DNA of 59,379 nucleotides, taken from Pectobacterium versatile (GTDB taxonomy: Bacteria > Pseudomonadota > Gammaproteobacteria > Enterobacterales > Enterobacteriaceae). The stretch lies in contig NZ_JAINZP010000027.1 in the NCBI RefSeq assembly GCF_020166435.1, positions 1 to 59,379 on the forward strand, in the 5' to 3' direction. Shown here in pieces: positions 11,527-21,044 of this stretch. Made by a program: the position numbers and the translations under genes. The notes beneath the pieces were generated by a model, which searched no databases, had not been told where the DNA came from, and worked only from the letters and a program-made list of their open reading frames with translations. Positions within the stretch are counted from its first letter, which is position 1. The number at the start of each line of letters is the position of its first letter.

Positions 11527-12423
11527 ATGAAAGTCACGCTTGAGGAACTTCAGGCTTTTGTGGTGGTGATCGACACCGGTTCGATCACGGCAGCCGCGGA
11601 ACAGCTTGGGCAAACCACGTCGGGCATTAGCCGGGCGCTGCGGCGCTTGGAGGATAAGCTGGGTACGACGTTGTTGCATCGTACGACGCGACGTCTCTCG
11701 CTTTCCGAAGAAGGCATGATGTTTCTTGAGCACGCCCGTGACGTGATTCACGCAGTGGAACATGCCGAAGAGCAGGTGCTGCTGCGCCATGAGCAACCGA
11801 GTGGACGGCTGCGGGTTAATTCGGGCTCGGCGTTTATGCAGCATGTGATTGTGCCTCTGGTGCCGGAGTTTCGCCGCCGCTATCCCAAGATCGTTCTTGA
11901 ACTCAATACCAATGATTTCATTATTGATTTGCTTGAGCAGCATACCGATATCGCCATTCGCATCGGCACGCTCAAAGACTCTACCATTCATGCTCGCCCG
12001 CTTGGCGCAAGCAAGCTGCACATCGTCGCCAGCCCTGACTACTTAGAACAGCATGGTACACCTGCGACGGTCGAGTCATTAGCCAGTCATCGTTGTCTGG
12101 GGTTTACTCAGTCGGAGTCGCTGAACCACTGGCCTCTGCGGCATGGCCTTCAGGATTTCTACCCCATCACGCCGGTGCTGTTGGCATCAAACGGTGAGAT
12201 ATTGCGTCAGCTTGCGCTGCAAGGCGAAGGGATTGTGCGCATGTCTCACTTCCTGATCCGTGACGACCTGGCGGCGGGGCGGCTGGTGCCGATCCTTACT
12301 GGGGAAACGCTGGAAGCCAGCCTGCCGGTTTACGCGGTGTATTATCGCAATAGCCAACTGGCGGCGCGTATTACCTGTTTTCTCGATTTTATGAGCGAAA
12401 AGCTCACGGAAAATCCGCTGTGA
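11527..12423 (+). CDS. LysR family transcriptional regulator
   Basis: 298 residues. The N-terminal winged helix covers about residues 3-62 (LEELQAFVVVIDTGSITAAA, then SRALRRLEDKLGTTLLHRTT) and the C-terminal part is the periplasmic-binding-like effector domain. An in-frame GTG at 11515 could add four residues; I use the ATG because MKVTLEELQ matches usual LysR starts. It converges on mdaB with a 40-base gap. Regulating a redox gene nearby is plausible but not shown. Confidence 0.85.
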   Translation: MKVTLEELQAFVVVIDTGSITAAAEQLGQTTSGISRALRRLEDKLGTTLLHRTTRRLSLSEEGMMFLEHARDVIHAVEHAEEQVLLRHEQPSGRLRVNSGSAFMQHVIVPLVPEFRRRYPKIVLELNTNDFIIDLLEQHTDIAIRIGTLKDSTIHARPLGASKLHIVASPDYLEQHGTPATVESLASHRCLGFTQSESLNHWPLRHGLQDFYPITPVLLASNGEILRQLALQGEGIVRMSHFLIRDDLAAGRLVPILTGETLEASLPVYAVYYRNSQLAARITCFLDFMSEKLTENPL

Positions 12424-12463
12424 GGCGTGACCCACAGCGGTAGAGAAGCGAGTAATACGCCGA

Positions 12464-13045
12464 TCAGGCAACGTGTTCATCCAGATGCTGGCGATAATTT
12501 GCAAGATAAGTGGGGACGTCCGGTGCTTTCATCACATCATTGCAGATGAAGGTCGGAAGCGGGGATAGCCCGATGAACTGGTTTGCTTTATGGAACGGCA
12601 GATACACGCCGTCCACCCCCACGCCGTGGAAGAACTGTTCAGGGTCATCGAAAGCCTCCAACGGCGCATTCCACGTTAGAGACAGCATGTATTTCCGGCC
12701 CTGTAACAATCCCCCAGAACCGTATTTCTTGCTGACATCCGAACGGCTGCGGCCATCGCTGGCGTAAAGCGAACCGTGGCCGGCGGTAAACACTTCATCG
12801 ATATATTTCTTCAGGATCCACGGCGTATCCATCCACCATCCCGGCATCTGGTAAATGATAGTATCTGCCCACAGGTAATTCTGAATTTCCTGTTCACTAT
12901 CATAGCCGTTGTCCACGACCGTCACGCGGACGTCGTGGCCTTTATCGCGCAGGAAACTGGCGGCGGCATCGGTAAGGGTATGGTTCAACTCACCTTTAGA
13001 GTGGGCGAATGACTTGCCTGCATTAATCAGCAAAATGTTCTGCAT
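12464..13045 (-). CDS. mdaB: NADPH:quinone reductase MdaB
   Basis: 193 residues, the size of E. coli MdaB, a flavodoxin-fold FAD enzyme that reduces quinones by two electrons and protects against oxidative stress. Conserved stretches include FAHSKGELNHTLTD, YQMPGWWMDTPWILKKYIDE, SKKYGSGGLLQGRKYMLSLT and GVYLPFHKANQF. The start MQNILLINAG fits the family's first strand. It appears monocistronic. Confidence 0.92.
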   Translation of the reverse strand: MQNILLINAGKSFAHSKGELNHTLTDAAASFLRDKGHDVRVTVVDNGYDSEQEIQNYLWADTIIYQMPGWWMDTPWILKKYIDEVFTAGHGSLYASDGRSRSDVSKKYGSGGLLQGRKYMLSLTWNAPLEAFDDPEQFFHGVGVDGVYLPFHKANQFIGLSPLPTFICNDVMKAPDVPTYLANYRQHLDEHVA

Positions 13046-13193
13046 AGGTCTGCTCTCGAATCGGTTATCAACGAAGATGTTGGGCGTAGTCTAGGGCAGA
13101 GAGCTGCGCAGAAAAATGTGCGCTAGCGCATAACACTGTTGACTGAATATCAATAATCAGAAGTGAGCGGATGTTATTTTGAAATAATGCTAC

Positions 13194-13270
13194 GGGGGAA
13201 ACACAGGGGGAGATTCTCGGTAGGGATGTCTCACCCCTGTGGTCACCCCGAGTATCTCGATGCCTAAACG
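13194..13270. repeat. Dispersed ~77-bp stem-loop repeat, copy A
   Basis: This intergenic block and 24599-24675 are the same element in opposite orientation. They share long blocks such as CACAGGGGTGAG, CTCCCCCTGTGTTT and a CGTTTA(A/G)GCATCGAGATAC end. Within each copy CACAGGGG pairs with CCCCTGTG across a loop of about 20 bases. The stem sequence is conserved between copies while the loop varies, suggesting that structure is retained. This copy lies between mdaB (starting 13045) and the TonB receptor. The rest of the 13046-13358 gap holds the mdaB promoter region and the stem-loop at 13306. Confidence 0.75.
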
Positions 13271-13305
13271 CTCGGCATTATGGTACGCATTCTTGCCTGA
13301 GTGGC

Positions 13306-13335
13306 GGCGATGCCTAAATGATGCATCGCCTTTTT
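13306..13335 (+). terminator. Stem-loop with T-tract upstream of the receptor stop
   Basis: GGCGATGC and GCATCGCC form a perfect 8-bp stem with a nine-base loop and T5 on the plus strand. No plus-strand gene ends here. On the minus strand it follows the receptor gene without a T-run, so it may serve as a weak end for that transcript. Confidence 0.45.
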
Positions 13336-13358
13336 CATTGAATCGTGAGTGATGCGGA

Positions 13359-15761
13359 TTAGAAATCTACATTCACACCCAGTTGGAAGGAACGGCCAGG
13401 CTGCACGGAGAGTGCGCGGTCATACTGTCCCTGCCGATCGTTGGTTTCAATCTGGCGACTGCTCAGATAATCCCAATATTTACGGTCAGTCAGGTTATAC
13501 ACGCCACCGTTAACTTTCACATTCTTGCTGATGCGATAGTAAGCCGTCAGGTCAACCATGCCATAGCCGGGAATCCGCATATACTCTGTGCTAGAAGTGG
13601 GGATCGCATTACCCGCATTGGTATAGCTTTCACGACTGGTATCCTTCGCTTGTTTCCCTTTCTGGAAGGTAGACGTCAGAGCGGCACCGTAGCGTTGGGA
13701 AGGATCGTCATAGGCGATACCTACCACGGCTTTCATTGGCGCAACGCTGTCGAGATCGACATAGCGGTCGCCGAGGTAGCGGGATTGAGATTGACCTTTA
13801 GTGTAGCCAAAGGCCAGCGTGGTGCTGAGACCATCAACAGCCGGGAACCAGGTGCCTAGCTGTATTTTGCTGCTGACTTCGCCACCGTAGATATAAGCCT
13901 TATCGCGGTTTTCCGCCTGATATATCGTGCTGATATTGCTTGGCACATTGGCAAATTTATCGGGGTTAGCGCTACGACGGTAGCGGGTGTTGGCGATAAA
14001 ATTCTTATACGTGTTGTAGAACAGCGCGGTACGGAAGGTGATTCCCTCCGTCGCTTCACCTTTTAAGCCCCATTCTACGTTGTTGCTGGTTTCCGTTTTG
14101 AGATCGCTATTGCCGATAAAGGCATACTGGAACGGCCCGGCATAGTTGGCGTCAAGGTTGGTGCTGCCATAAAGCTGGCTGGCATCCGGGAACTGCGCGC
14201 CGCGACGGTACTGCACATAGGTTGTCAGCGTCGGGGTGATGTCATAGAGGAAGCTCAGAGAAGGCAGAACTTGCGTATCGCTGTTGGCTTTGCCGTACAG
14301 TCTGTTGACATCGGATTCACTGATGACACTGCCGTCACCGCTCAGACGAACTGTATTGGTCGGTTTGGTACGTTGATGAATGGCGCGTACGGCAGGAAAA
14401 ACCGAGAAAGCGTGCCCCGCCAGATCCCACGTAACGGTATCCTGTACGAAGCCGCCAACGGTGTAGCTGTTGCTATCGGCTTCTGGCTGCATGATGTTAT
14501 TCGCACCCGTTTGGTTAGGCGATTGCCTGAACGGGCGCTCTGTTTTGCTTTGGCTGGCATTCAGACCCCAACTGAACTCGTGGCGATCCCAGCTTTTCAC
14601 CATATGGGTATCGAATCCGTAGGTGGTGACATTGTAGTCGGAATAGACCCGGTGGCTATCTGCCGCCGCCATCCCCGTGGTTGCTGGCAGCCAGGTATTG
14701 TCGTGTGATTCGCTGTTTTGGAAGTAAATACGGCTATCAACCAAATCGACCAGCGTGTTGTTGACGGGCGTCCAGCGATCTTTCAGGCTGGCGGTCCAGC
14801 GGCGTGTCTGGCTGCTCTGTTGCGCCGTGCCGTAAATGGTGTTGTTACCGCTTGGCAGATTACCCCAGTAGTCATAATGGGTGTGATTGGTTTTATGGTA
14901 ATAATCCAGCGTACCGGTGAGCTGATGTTCGTCGTTAGCCTGCCAAATGCTGGACGCCAAAATGGCGTTAGAGTGCCAGTTGGCAGGGTAAGCGGCGATC
15001 TCGTCGCTGTTATTACGCGTTTGCTGGCCGTCGCGGCGGCTGAGCACGACAATGCCGCGCAGTTCGTCATCACCGCCTGCGGCGGTGATGCCATTATGCC
15101 AACCATGGTTGGCGGAATCGTAGTCACTCTGGAAACCAAAGTAGTCCTGCTTGCCCGCTTTCAGATAATTATCGGCAGATTTTGGTCGAAAGGAGACGCT
15201 GCCTCCGAGTGCGTTGACAGTATTTTCTGCGGAGGTGACGCCTGACTCAATATCGACGCTGCTGTACAGATAAGGATCGATATAGTCGCGCCCCATCCCG
15301 AAGGTATTGAATCCGGCACGGCTGGCGTAGCTACGGCCTGTGGCATTGGGCAGGGCGATACCATCGGTATCGATCGCCACACGGTTGCTTTCAATGCCGC
15401 GAATATTGTAGCCCGTGTAACCGCCGCGGTCGAAGCCGCTTTTCCCTGTATTGCTGCCGCCGCTGGAACCTGTTGCGCTCACCAGAGGTTGATAACGCAT
15501 GATGGTGCCAAAATTGTTGCCGCCTTCTTTTTGCATGTCTGCGGCTGTTATCGTCGTACTTGAACCCGCTTTTTTCTCGATTTTCGGCGAGTTAACTATC
15601 ATCACGTCGTCGGTCTGTCCCGCTTTTGCCGCCGAACTGTCTGGATTCTTCCCGCTGAGTGCGTTGTTGCCCGTGGTGCTATCCGCTGCCATGCTGTTTA
15701 GCGCGACGCCAGTCAAGATGCCGGTGAGAAGAATTTTATTTAAATTCTTGTTAATTAACAT
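13359..15761 (-). CDS. TonB-dependent haem/haemoglobin-type outer membrane receptor
   Basis: 800 residues. A Sec signal (MLINKNLNKILLTG to SMAA) is followed by a plug domain (about 50-180), with the family landmark GYNIRGIESNRVAIDTDGI. A 22-strand-type barrel ends in aromatic VNVDF. The NLTDRKYWDYLSS segment near the C terminus is typical of the haemoglobin/transferrin/lactoferrin receptor family. It takes up an iron ligand at the cost of TonB-ExbBD energy; the ligand (haem, haemoprotein or siderophore) cannot be read from sequence alone. A perfect Fur box at 15882 predicts iron repression. It has no haem-transport genes beside it. Confidence 0.85.
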   Translation of the reverse strand: MLINKNLNKILLTGILTGVALNSMAADSTTGNNALSGKNPDSSAAKAGQTDDVMIVNSPKIEKKAGSSTTITAADMQKEGGNNFGTIMRYQPLVSATGSSGGSNTGKSGFDRGGYTGYNIRGIESNRVAIDTDGIALPNATGRSYASRAGFNTFGMGRDYIDPYLYSSVDIESGVTSAENTVNALGGSVSFRPKSADNYLKAGKQDYFGFQSDYDSANHGWHNGITAAGGDDELRGIVVLSRRDGQQTRNNSDEIAAYPANWHSNAILASSIWQANDEHQLTGTLDYYHKTNHTHYDYWGNLPSGNNTIYGTAQQSSQTRRWTASLKDRWTPVNNTLVDLVDSRIYFQNSESHDNTWLPATTGMAAADSHRVYSDYNVTTYGFDTHMVKSWDRHEFSWGLNASQSKTERPFRQSPNQTGANNIMQPEADSNSYTVGGFVQDTVTWDLAGHAFSVFPAVRAIHQRTKPTNTVRLSGDGSVISESDVNRLYGKANSDTQVLPSLSFLYDITPTLTTYVQYRRGAQFPDASQLYGSTNLDANYAGPFQYAFIGNSDLKTETSNNVEWGLKGEATEGITFRTALFYNTYKNFIANTRYRRSANPDKFANVPSNISTIYQAENRDKAYIYGGEVSSKIQLGTWFPAVDGLSTTLAFGYTKGQSQSRYLGDRYVDLDSVAPMKAVVGIAYDDPSQRYGAALTSTFQKGKQAKDTSRESYTNAGNAIPTSSTEYMRIPGYGMVDLTAYYRISKNVKVNGGVYNLTDRKYWDYLSSRQIETNDRQGQYDRALSVQPGRSFQLGVNVDF

Positions 15762-15878
15762 AATGATACTCTGCTATAAGGGTTGTTCTGGCCAGCGGCG
15801 TTGGGGAAACATGGCGTGCTGGTAGCTAACGTCTGCAAAGGAAATGCAAGGCGTCGAATAACATTAATCATCATGTGG

Positions 15879-15917
15879 AAATGATAATTATTATCAATAT
15901 GCTAAGCATTATCATTT
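15879..15917 (-). promoter_or_regulatory. Fur box upstream of the TonB receptor
   Basis: TGATAAT-T-ATTATCA at 15882-15896 matches the 7-1-7 Fur consensus at all 14 positions, and a second half-site (GCATTATCAT) follows at 15906. It lies about 120 bases before the receptor start, within a 250-base gap to the next gene. Iron repression is the inference. Confidence 0.85.
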
Positions 15918-16012
15918 GTTGTTGCAACGATGATGAATAATTCTTAATGAAACGGTATGTGTGCTATCAATACTGAGACGACGGTGTATGCGCGACGTAT
16001 CAATGAGGTGTA

Positions 16013-16348
16013 ATGAAACTGCCGACGTATGAAACCGATCGCTACGAGCTGGACGATGGCGAAGCGCTTAACCGCGAGTACCCGGACTCATTCTGGATTC
16101 CAGACAACGCGGTGCGTGAATCATTGGCACCCGACGATTTTGTTAAGTTGATCTTCCGTATGGAAAAAACCGCAGGCGCGGATGCGCTGTCGGTGGAAAG
16201 GATGTGGGTCAGAGTGACGAAAAAGCATCACGCGTTTTACGAGGGTGTTTTAGATAATGACCCCACGGGAAGTGACTGCGTGCGGTGCGGCCAGATTGTG
16301 ATGTTTCAGGCTCGTCACGTGATTGGCATTTATGGAAAAGATGGCTAG
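16013..16348 (+). CDS. Small DUF2314-like protein
   Basis: 111 residues starting MKLPTYETDRYELDDGEALN, with GAGGTG before the ATG. The C-terminal half (RMWVRVTKKHHAFYEGVLDN, then DPTG and CGQIVMFQARHVIGI) resembles the DUF2314 layout, a small beta domain with a 'G-x-L-x-N-x-P' turn and a final beta strand. Charged and soluble, no signal peptide. It opens a cluster of three small accessory genes between the Fur-regulated receptor and parC. Assignment to DUF2314 is tentative; function unknown. Confidence 0.6.
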   Translation: MKLPTYETDRYELDDGEALNREYPDSFWIPDNAVRESLAPDDFVKLIFRMEKTAGADALSVERMWVRVTKKHHAFYEGVLDNDPTGSDCVRCGQIVMFQARHVIGIYGKDG

Positions 16349-16397
16349 CCGCGTTGCTATCCGTGCGCTGTTCTGATGGTTGATAGGGTATTTGTCG

Positions 16398-17048
16398 ATG
16401 AAGATTGCTGCACTTAGGTCGAAGGCTCGGCGTAACACGCTGGAAGTCGAGCATATTCTTGCGGCGGCGAAAGCGCGCTTGCCGGGGTTACGCGATGAGC
16501 TTAATCGGCTATCCGCTGAGTTTAACTGGTCTCACTCACCGTACTTGCCCGACGGCACACACGTTGTTCCGTTAGCGAAATGGGCTGAAATTGCAGGCGC
16601 TTATGCTGAGGAAGGAATTGAAGCACTCGGCGTGCTGGCGGCTGAACCCGACAATGTCGCGTATGTGATTGGCCTACTGGAAGAGCTTCGGTCTCATGCC
16701 GCGGTGGATGCACTGATCGCTTTCTTTCCCGCAGTCATGCAGGTTCCTGAACAGGCACCCGAAACGGCGTGGCGCCTTACCACGGCCTATAACTTACTCC
16801 TGAGCATAAAAGGCAGTGTTGTGGCGACGGATGAGCAGGCAACCGCCGTTCGCACTTTCCTGATGCGGCTGTTACCGCTGGCGATGACGGAACATCACAC
16901 CTTACTGATATTCTGTGCGCTGCGTGGCGTGGGCGATTCATCCTCTCTGGATCTGCTGGCAAGCCAGAACGATCTGGCTCCGCCCAATAACACGATAAGG
17001 ATGAGTGCAATACGCGCTATTCGTCAGCGACTGCGAAATACACGCTGA
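16398..17048 (+). CDS. Hypothetical protein, helical repeat-like
   Basis: 216 residues, unrecognised. The sequence is rich in Ala/Leu helices with recurring units such as AEEGIEALGVLAAEPDNVAY, LEELRSHAAVDALIAFFP and LIFCALRGVGDSSSLDLLAS, suggesting an all-alpha HEAT-like scaffold. No signal or membrane segment. The frame can start at a TTG (16380), but the ATG at 16398 has AGGG nine bases upstream. It follows the previous gene by about 50 bases and precedes a SUKH-like gene by 35, so the three are probably one unit. Confidence 0.6.
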   Translation: MKIAALRSKARRNTLEVEHILAAAKARLPGLRDELNRLSAEFNWSHSPYLPDGTHVVPLAKWAEIAGAYAEEGIEALGVLAAEPDNVAYVIGLLEELRSHAAVDALIAFFPAVMQVPEQAPETAWRLTTAYNLLLSIKGSVVATDEQATAVRTFLMRLLPLAMTEHHTLLIFCALRGVGDSSSLDLLASQNDLAPPNNTIRMSAIRAIRQRLRNTR

Positions 17049-17083
17049 CTTTTTCCTTCGCTGCTACTGCGAGATGACTCACG

Positions 17084-17587
17084 ATGTCGATTGAAATACC
17101 CGCATCCGTTCTTCCACTTTTTCAGGCGGCAGGCTGGCCGCGTGCTGAAGCACAATCAATTCCGCCGTTTGTGCCGGAGAACCATCCGGCTTTCGCTATC
17201 CTGCGCGCGTTCAGTGGGCTGACGGTCGGGCAGTGCGGCACAGGAGAAGCGTGTGCCAGCGGCGACATCGCTTTTGGCGGCAGCGAAGATTTGCAGCAGG
17301 ATGAAACGCTGCTCGAGTGGCAAGGTATTCTGAACTCGACGTTGATTCTTGTCGGTGAAACCCACCATTCTCACGGGGCTTTACTGATGGATAATGCGGG
17401 AGCCTGCTACGGCATGAGCTTTATCCATGAGGCATTCTGGTTTGAAGGGGCGTCTTTTGGTGCCGCCGTTGAACGCATTCTGTTGGGCCGCAAGGGGCAA
17501 CCGATGCTGCGACCAGACCAGCCGTCAATTTCTATGTATGGCGAAACGATTACCGCAGATCATCCGAGCGTTCATCGCTACCGCTAG
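17084..17587 (+). CDS. SUKH-like (SUKH-3 type) immunity family protein
   Basis: 167 residues. The pattern GWPRAEAQ, then a Pro-rich turn, LRAFSGLTV, GETHHSHGALLMDNAGACYG and a final GAAVERILLGRK fits the SUKH superfamily, especially SUKH-3. Its members act as immunity proteins to contact-dependent or polymorphic toxins. No toxin gene is visible beside it, so it would be an orphan immunity gene, perhaps against toxins of sister cells. Family assignment is from pattern memory; a YwqJ-like or other alpha/beta family is the alternative. Confidence 0.55.
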   Translation: MSIEIPASVLPLFQAAGWPRAEAQSIPPFVPENHPAFAILRAFSGLTVGQCGTGEACASGDIAFGGSEDLQQDETLLEWQGILNSTLILVGETHHSHGALLMDNAGACYGMSFIHEAFWFEGASFGAAVERILLGRKGQPMLRPDQPSISMYGETITADHPSVHRYR

Positions 17588-17786
17588 CCACCTTCTCCGG
17601 CAACTGTCGGATCCACACCAGTGAGGATTTTCTGAGATGACAGCGTTCTCTGTGGCGTGATTTCCTGTGAATGGTTCTCTGTGACATCACCTCATCAGAT
17701 AAGGTACTATTCCCGCCAAACATACCGCCGCTATGGCGTGCCGGAAAGCGTAACCATCGCGCCGCGATGTGAGGGAAGTGAGATAA

Positions 17787-20057
17787 ATGAGTGAGATGAC
17801 TCATGACGGCGCAGAAAGCCTTGCGCTGCGCACGTTTACCGAAAATGCATACCTAAATTATTCCATGTACGTCATCATGGACAGGGCATTGCCGTTCATT
17901 GGCGATGGCCTGAAGCCTGTGCAGCGTCGCATTGTGTATGCGATGTCCGAGCTGGGACTGAATTCCAGCGCCAAGTTTAAAAAATCTGCCCGTACCGTGG
18001 GTGACGTGCTGGGTAAATACCATCCGCACGGCGACAGCGCCTGCTATGAAGCGATGGTGCTGATGGCGCAGCCGTTCTCTTACCGCTATCCGCTGGTGGA
18101 TGGTCAGGGGAACTGGGGGGCACCGGACGATCCGAAATCGTTCGCCGCCATGCGTTATACCGAATCGCGGTTGTCCAAATATGCAGAACTGCTGCTGTCC
18201 GAGCTCGGACAGGGTACTGTCGATTACACCCCGAACTTTGATGGCACGATGCAAGAGCCGAAGATGCTGCCTGCGCGTCTGCCTAATATTCTGCTGAACG
18301 GCACCACCGGGATTGCCGTTGGGATGGCGACGGACATACCACCGCACAACGTGCGTGAAGTCGCCGCCGCCGCCGTGATGCTGCTGGAAAACCCAAAGGC
18401 CTCGCTGGAAGAGTTGTTGCAGCATGTTCAAGGGCCGGATTTCCCGACGGAAGCCGAAATCATCACGCCACGCGATGAAGTGCGCAAACTCTACCAGAAT
18501 GGCCGTGGTTCCGTGCGTATGCGCGCGGTGTGGAAAAAAGAAGACGGTGATGTCGTGATTACCGCGCTGCCGCATCAGGTTTCCGGTGCCAAAGTGCTGG
18601 AGCAGATTGCCAGCCAGATGCGCGCGAAGAAGCTGCCGATGGTCGAAGACCTGCGTGATGAATCCGATCACGAGAATCCAACTCGTCTAGTGCTAGTGCC
18701 GCGCTCGAACCGGATCGATATGGACCAGGTGATGAACCACCTGTTCGCCACGACCGATCTGGAAAAGAGCTATCGCGTTAACATGAACATGATCGGTCTG
18801 GATGGTCGCCCTAGTGTGAAAGGGCTGGTCGAGATCCTGAGCGAATGGCTGGTCTTCCGTCGTGACACCGTGTGCCGCCGTCTAAACTACCGCCTGGAAA
18901 AAGTGCTCAAGCGCCTGCATATCCTTGAAGGCTTGCTGATCGCGTTCCTGAATATTGACGAAGTGATTCATATCATCCGCACGGAAGATGAGCCGAAGCC
19001 CGTTCTGATGCGCCAGTTCAGCCTGAGTGAAACACAGGCTGAAGCGATCCTGGAGCTGAAATTACGTCATTTGGCCAAGCTGGAAGAGGTGAAAATCCGT
19101 GGTGAGCAGGGCGATCTGGCAAAAGAACGCGATCAACTTCAAGCACTGTTGGCATCCGATCGTAAGCTCAGCAACCTGATTAAGAAAGAAATTCAGTTCG
19201 ATGCGCAAGCCTATGGTGACGATCGTCGTTCGCCGCTGCGTGAACGTGGCGAAGCGAAAGCGATGAGCGAGCACGACTTTGTGCCGTCCGAACCGGTTAC
19301 CATTGTGCTGTCAGAAATGGGCTGGGTACGTAGCGCGAAAGGGCATGACATCGATCCTACTGGGCTGAGCTATAAAGCGGGCGATAGCTTCCGCGCCGTG
19401 GCGAAAGGTAAGAGCAATCAGCCTGTGGTGTTCATTGACTCCACTGGCCGCAGCTATGCGCTGGATCCGATCACGCTGCCTTCTGCACGAGGTCAGGGTG
19501 AGCCGCTGACGGGCAAACTCACGCCGCCGCCGGGCGCGACGATTGAACAGGTGCTGATGGCTGCAGACGATCAGCCGCTGCTGATGGCATCGGATGCGGG
19601 CTACGGCTTTGTCTGTACCTTCAACGATCTGGTGGCGCGTAACCGCGCGGGTAAAGCGATTATTACGCTGCCGGATAACGCGAAGGCGCTGGCACCGATC
19701 GAGATTAAAGGCGACGATAACCTGCTGATGGCGATCACCGCCGCAGGCAGAATGCTGTTGTTCCCTGTCTCCGACTTACCACAGCTGTCGAAGGGCAAGG
19801 GCAACAAGATTGTGTCCATCTCTTCGGCTGATTTTGCGGAAGGCAAAGACCGTCTGACCTGGCTGTATCTGCTGCCACCACAGGCTTCAGTCACGCTGTA
19901 CTTCGGTAAGCGTAAGCTGGTGCTGCGTCCAAACGAGCTTCAGAAGTATCAGGGCGAGCGCGGGCGGAAAGGCACATTGCTGCGTGGGCTACAGCGCATC
20001 GACCGGATTGAGGTGGATGCACCGCAGCAAATTAGCACCGGCAGCAGCGAAGAATAA
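17787..20057 (+). CDS. parC: DNA topoisomerase IV subunit A
   Basis: 756 residues (E. coli ParC 752). It is the DNA-breakage subunit of topoisomerase IV and partner of parE at 7877. The active-site tyrosine is in [15 protein letters not shown] and the conserved [15 protein letters not shown] loop is intact. Ser84 and Glu88 here align with E. coli Ser80/Glu84, the usual quinolone-resistance positions, and are wild type. The C-terminal pinwheel domain follows from about residue 500. GAGGGAAG precedes the ATG; a terminator follows at 20086. Confidence 0.97.
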   Translation: MSEMTHDGAESLALRTFTENAYLNYSMYVIMDRALPFIGDGLKPVQRRIVYAMSELGLNSSAKFKKSARTVGDVLGKYHPHGDSACYEAMVLMAQPFSYRYPLVDGQGNWGAPDDPKSFAAMRYTESRLSKYAELLLSELGQGTVDYTPNFDGTMQEPKMLPARLPNILLNGTTGIAVGMATDIPPHNVREVAAAAVMLLENPKASLEELLQHVQGPDFPTEAEIITPRDEVRKLYQNGRGSVRMRAVWKKEDGDVVITALPHQVSGAKVLEQIASQMRAKKLPMVEDLRDESDHENPTRLVLVPRSNRIDMDQVMNHLFATTDLEKSYRVNMNMIGLDGRPSVKGLVEILSEWLVFRRDTVCRRLNYRLEKVLKRLHILEGLLIAFLNIDEVIHIIRTEDEPKPVLMRQFSLSETQAEAILELKLRHLAKLEEVKIRGEQGDLAKERDQLQALLASDRKLSNLIKKEIQFDAQAYGDDRRSPLRERGEAKAMSEHDFVPSEPVTIVLSEMGWVRSAKGHDIDPTGLSYKAGDSFRAVAKGKSNQPVVFIDSTGRSYALDPITLPSARGQGEPLTGKLTPPPGATIEQVLMAADDQPLLMASDAGYGFVCTFNDLVARNRAGKAIITLPDNAKALAPIEIKGDDNLLMAITAAGRMLLFPVSDLPQLSKGKGNKIVSISSADFAEGKDRLTWLYLLPPQASVTLYFGKRKLVLRPNELQKYQGERGRKGTLLRGLQRIDRIEVDAPQQISTGSSEE

Positions 20058-20085
20058 CGCCTCCGTATTGTCATGTGCATGTTGA

Positions 20086-20118
20086 GAAAGGCGGTGTCAT
20101 ACCGCCTTTCTTTAGTTT
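20086..20118 (+). terminator. Terminator after parC
   Basis: GAAAGGCGGT and ACCGCCTTTC form a perfect 10-bp stem with a five-base loop, followed by TTTAGTTT. plsC, 98 bases further, therefore needs its own promoter or read-through. Confidence 0.85.
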
Positions 20119-20207
20119 CCGGTTGCCATCCCGTCGCAAATTGAATCACCGTGTGTTTTAGCGCGAAATCGCTATACTAGCGGCGGCTGTCGGCTCATGA
20201 GGTTGCT

Positions 20208-20945
20208 ATGTTATCCATTTTGCGTTTTTTTATTGTCGTTATATTTTCGATTTTGATCTGTATTTTTGGCTTGTTTTACTGCCTGTTCAGCCCTCGAAAT
20301 CCCCGCCATGTAGCGACCTTCGGCCATCTTTTTGGTCGCTTGTCCGTCGTGTTTGGCCTGAAAGTAGAAATGCGGATACCGGAAGAAGCAGCGCATTACG
20401 GCAACTGCATCTATATCGCGAATCATCAGAACAACTACGATATGGTCACGGTATCCAGCGCAGTTCAGCCTCGTACTGTTACCGTGGGCAAGAAAAGCCT
20501 GCTGTGGATCCCGTTCTTCGGGCCGCTTTATTGGCTGACGGGTAACTTGCTGATTGACCGTGAAAACCGCGCTAAAGCGCATGGCACTATTGCCCAGGTC
20601 GTGAAGCATATTAAAGAGCGCAACACCTCTATCTGGATGTTCCCCGAAGGTACACGCAGCCGTGGACGCGGCCTGCTGCCATTCAAAACTGGTGCCTTTC
20701 ATGCCGCGATTAGCGCAGAAGTGCCGATTGTGCCGATTTGCGTTTCCACGACCAGCAATAAGGTGAAGTTGAACCGCTGGAATAACGGACTCGTTATTGT
20801 AGAAATGTTGCCACCCATTGATACCCGCGCATATACCAAAGAGCAGGTTCGCGAACTGGCGACACACTGCCATGATGTGATGGCTGCCAAGATAGCGGAG
20901 CTGGATGCGGAAGTGGCGGCGCGCGAAGCAGCAAACAAAAAATAA
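20208..20945 (+). CDS. plsC: 1-acyl-sn-glycerol-3-phosphate acyltransferase
   Basis: 245 residues, same as E. coli PlsC, which makes phosphatidic acid from lysophosphatidic acid at the inner membrane. An N-terminal hydrophobic segment (about 1-27) anchors it. Catalytic HX4D is NHQNNYD and the glycerophosphate site is FPEGTRSRG, with VPIVPICVS as the last conserved block. It lies between parC and ftsP as in E. coli. Confidence 0.95.
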   Translation: MLSILRFFIVVIFSILICIFGLFYCLFSPRNPRHVATFGHLFGRLSVVFGLKVEMRIPEEAAHYGNCIYIANHQNNYDMVTVSSAVQPRTVTVGKKSLLWIPFFGPLYWLTGNLLIDRENRAKAHGTIAQVVKHIKERNTSIWMFPEGTRSRGRGLLPFKTGAFHAAISAEVPIVPICVSTTSNKVKLNRWNNGLVIVEMLPPIDTRAYTKEQVRELATHCHDVMAAKIAELDAEVAAREAANKK

Positions 20946-20972
20946 GTTTCCCCTCGGGTTACGCGATTATTT

Positions 20973-21005
20973 CTTCCGATTGTCTATTCAAGAACGAATC
21001 GGAAG
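20973..21005. terminator. Hairpin between plsC and ftsP
   Basis: CTTCCGATT and AATCGGAAG form a perfect 9-bp stem with a 15-base loop. The following bases (TTAAACTTT) are only moderately T-rich, so it may be an attenuator instead of a full terminator. Confidence 0.5.
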
Positions 21006-21044
21006 TTAAACTTTGCTTACGGTTAATGGATTTACGGAGTCATT

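Noticed and set aside
13383-15245. Open frames on the plus strand opposite the TonB receptor
   Set aside because: They lack ribosome sites and family features and mirror the codons of the receptor gene; they are shadows.
17800-18200. Quinolone-resistance changes in ParC
   Set aside because: Ser84 and Glu88 (E. coli Ser80 and Glu84) are the normal residues.
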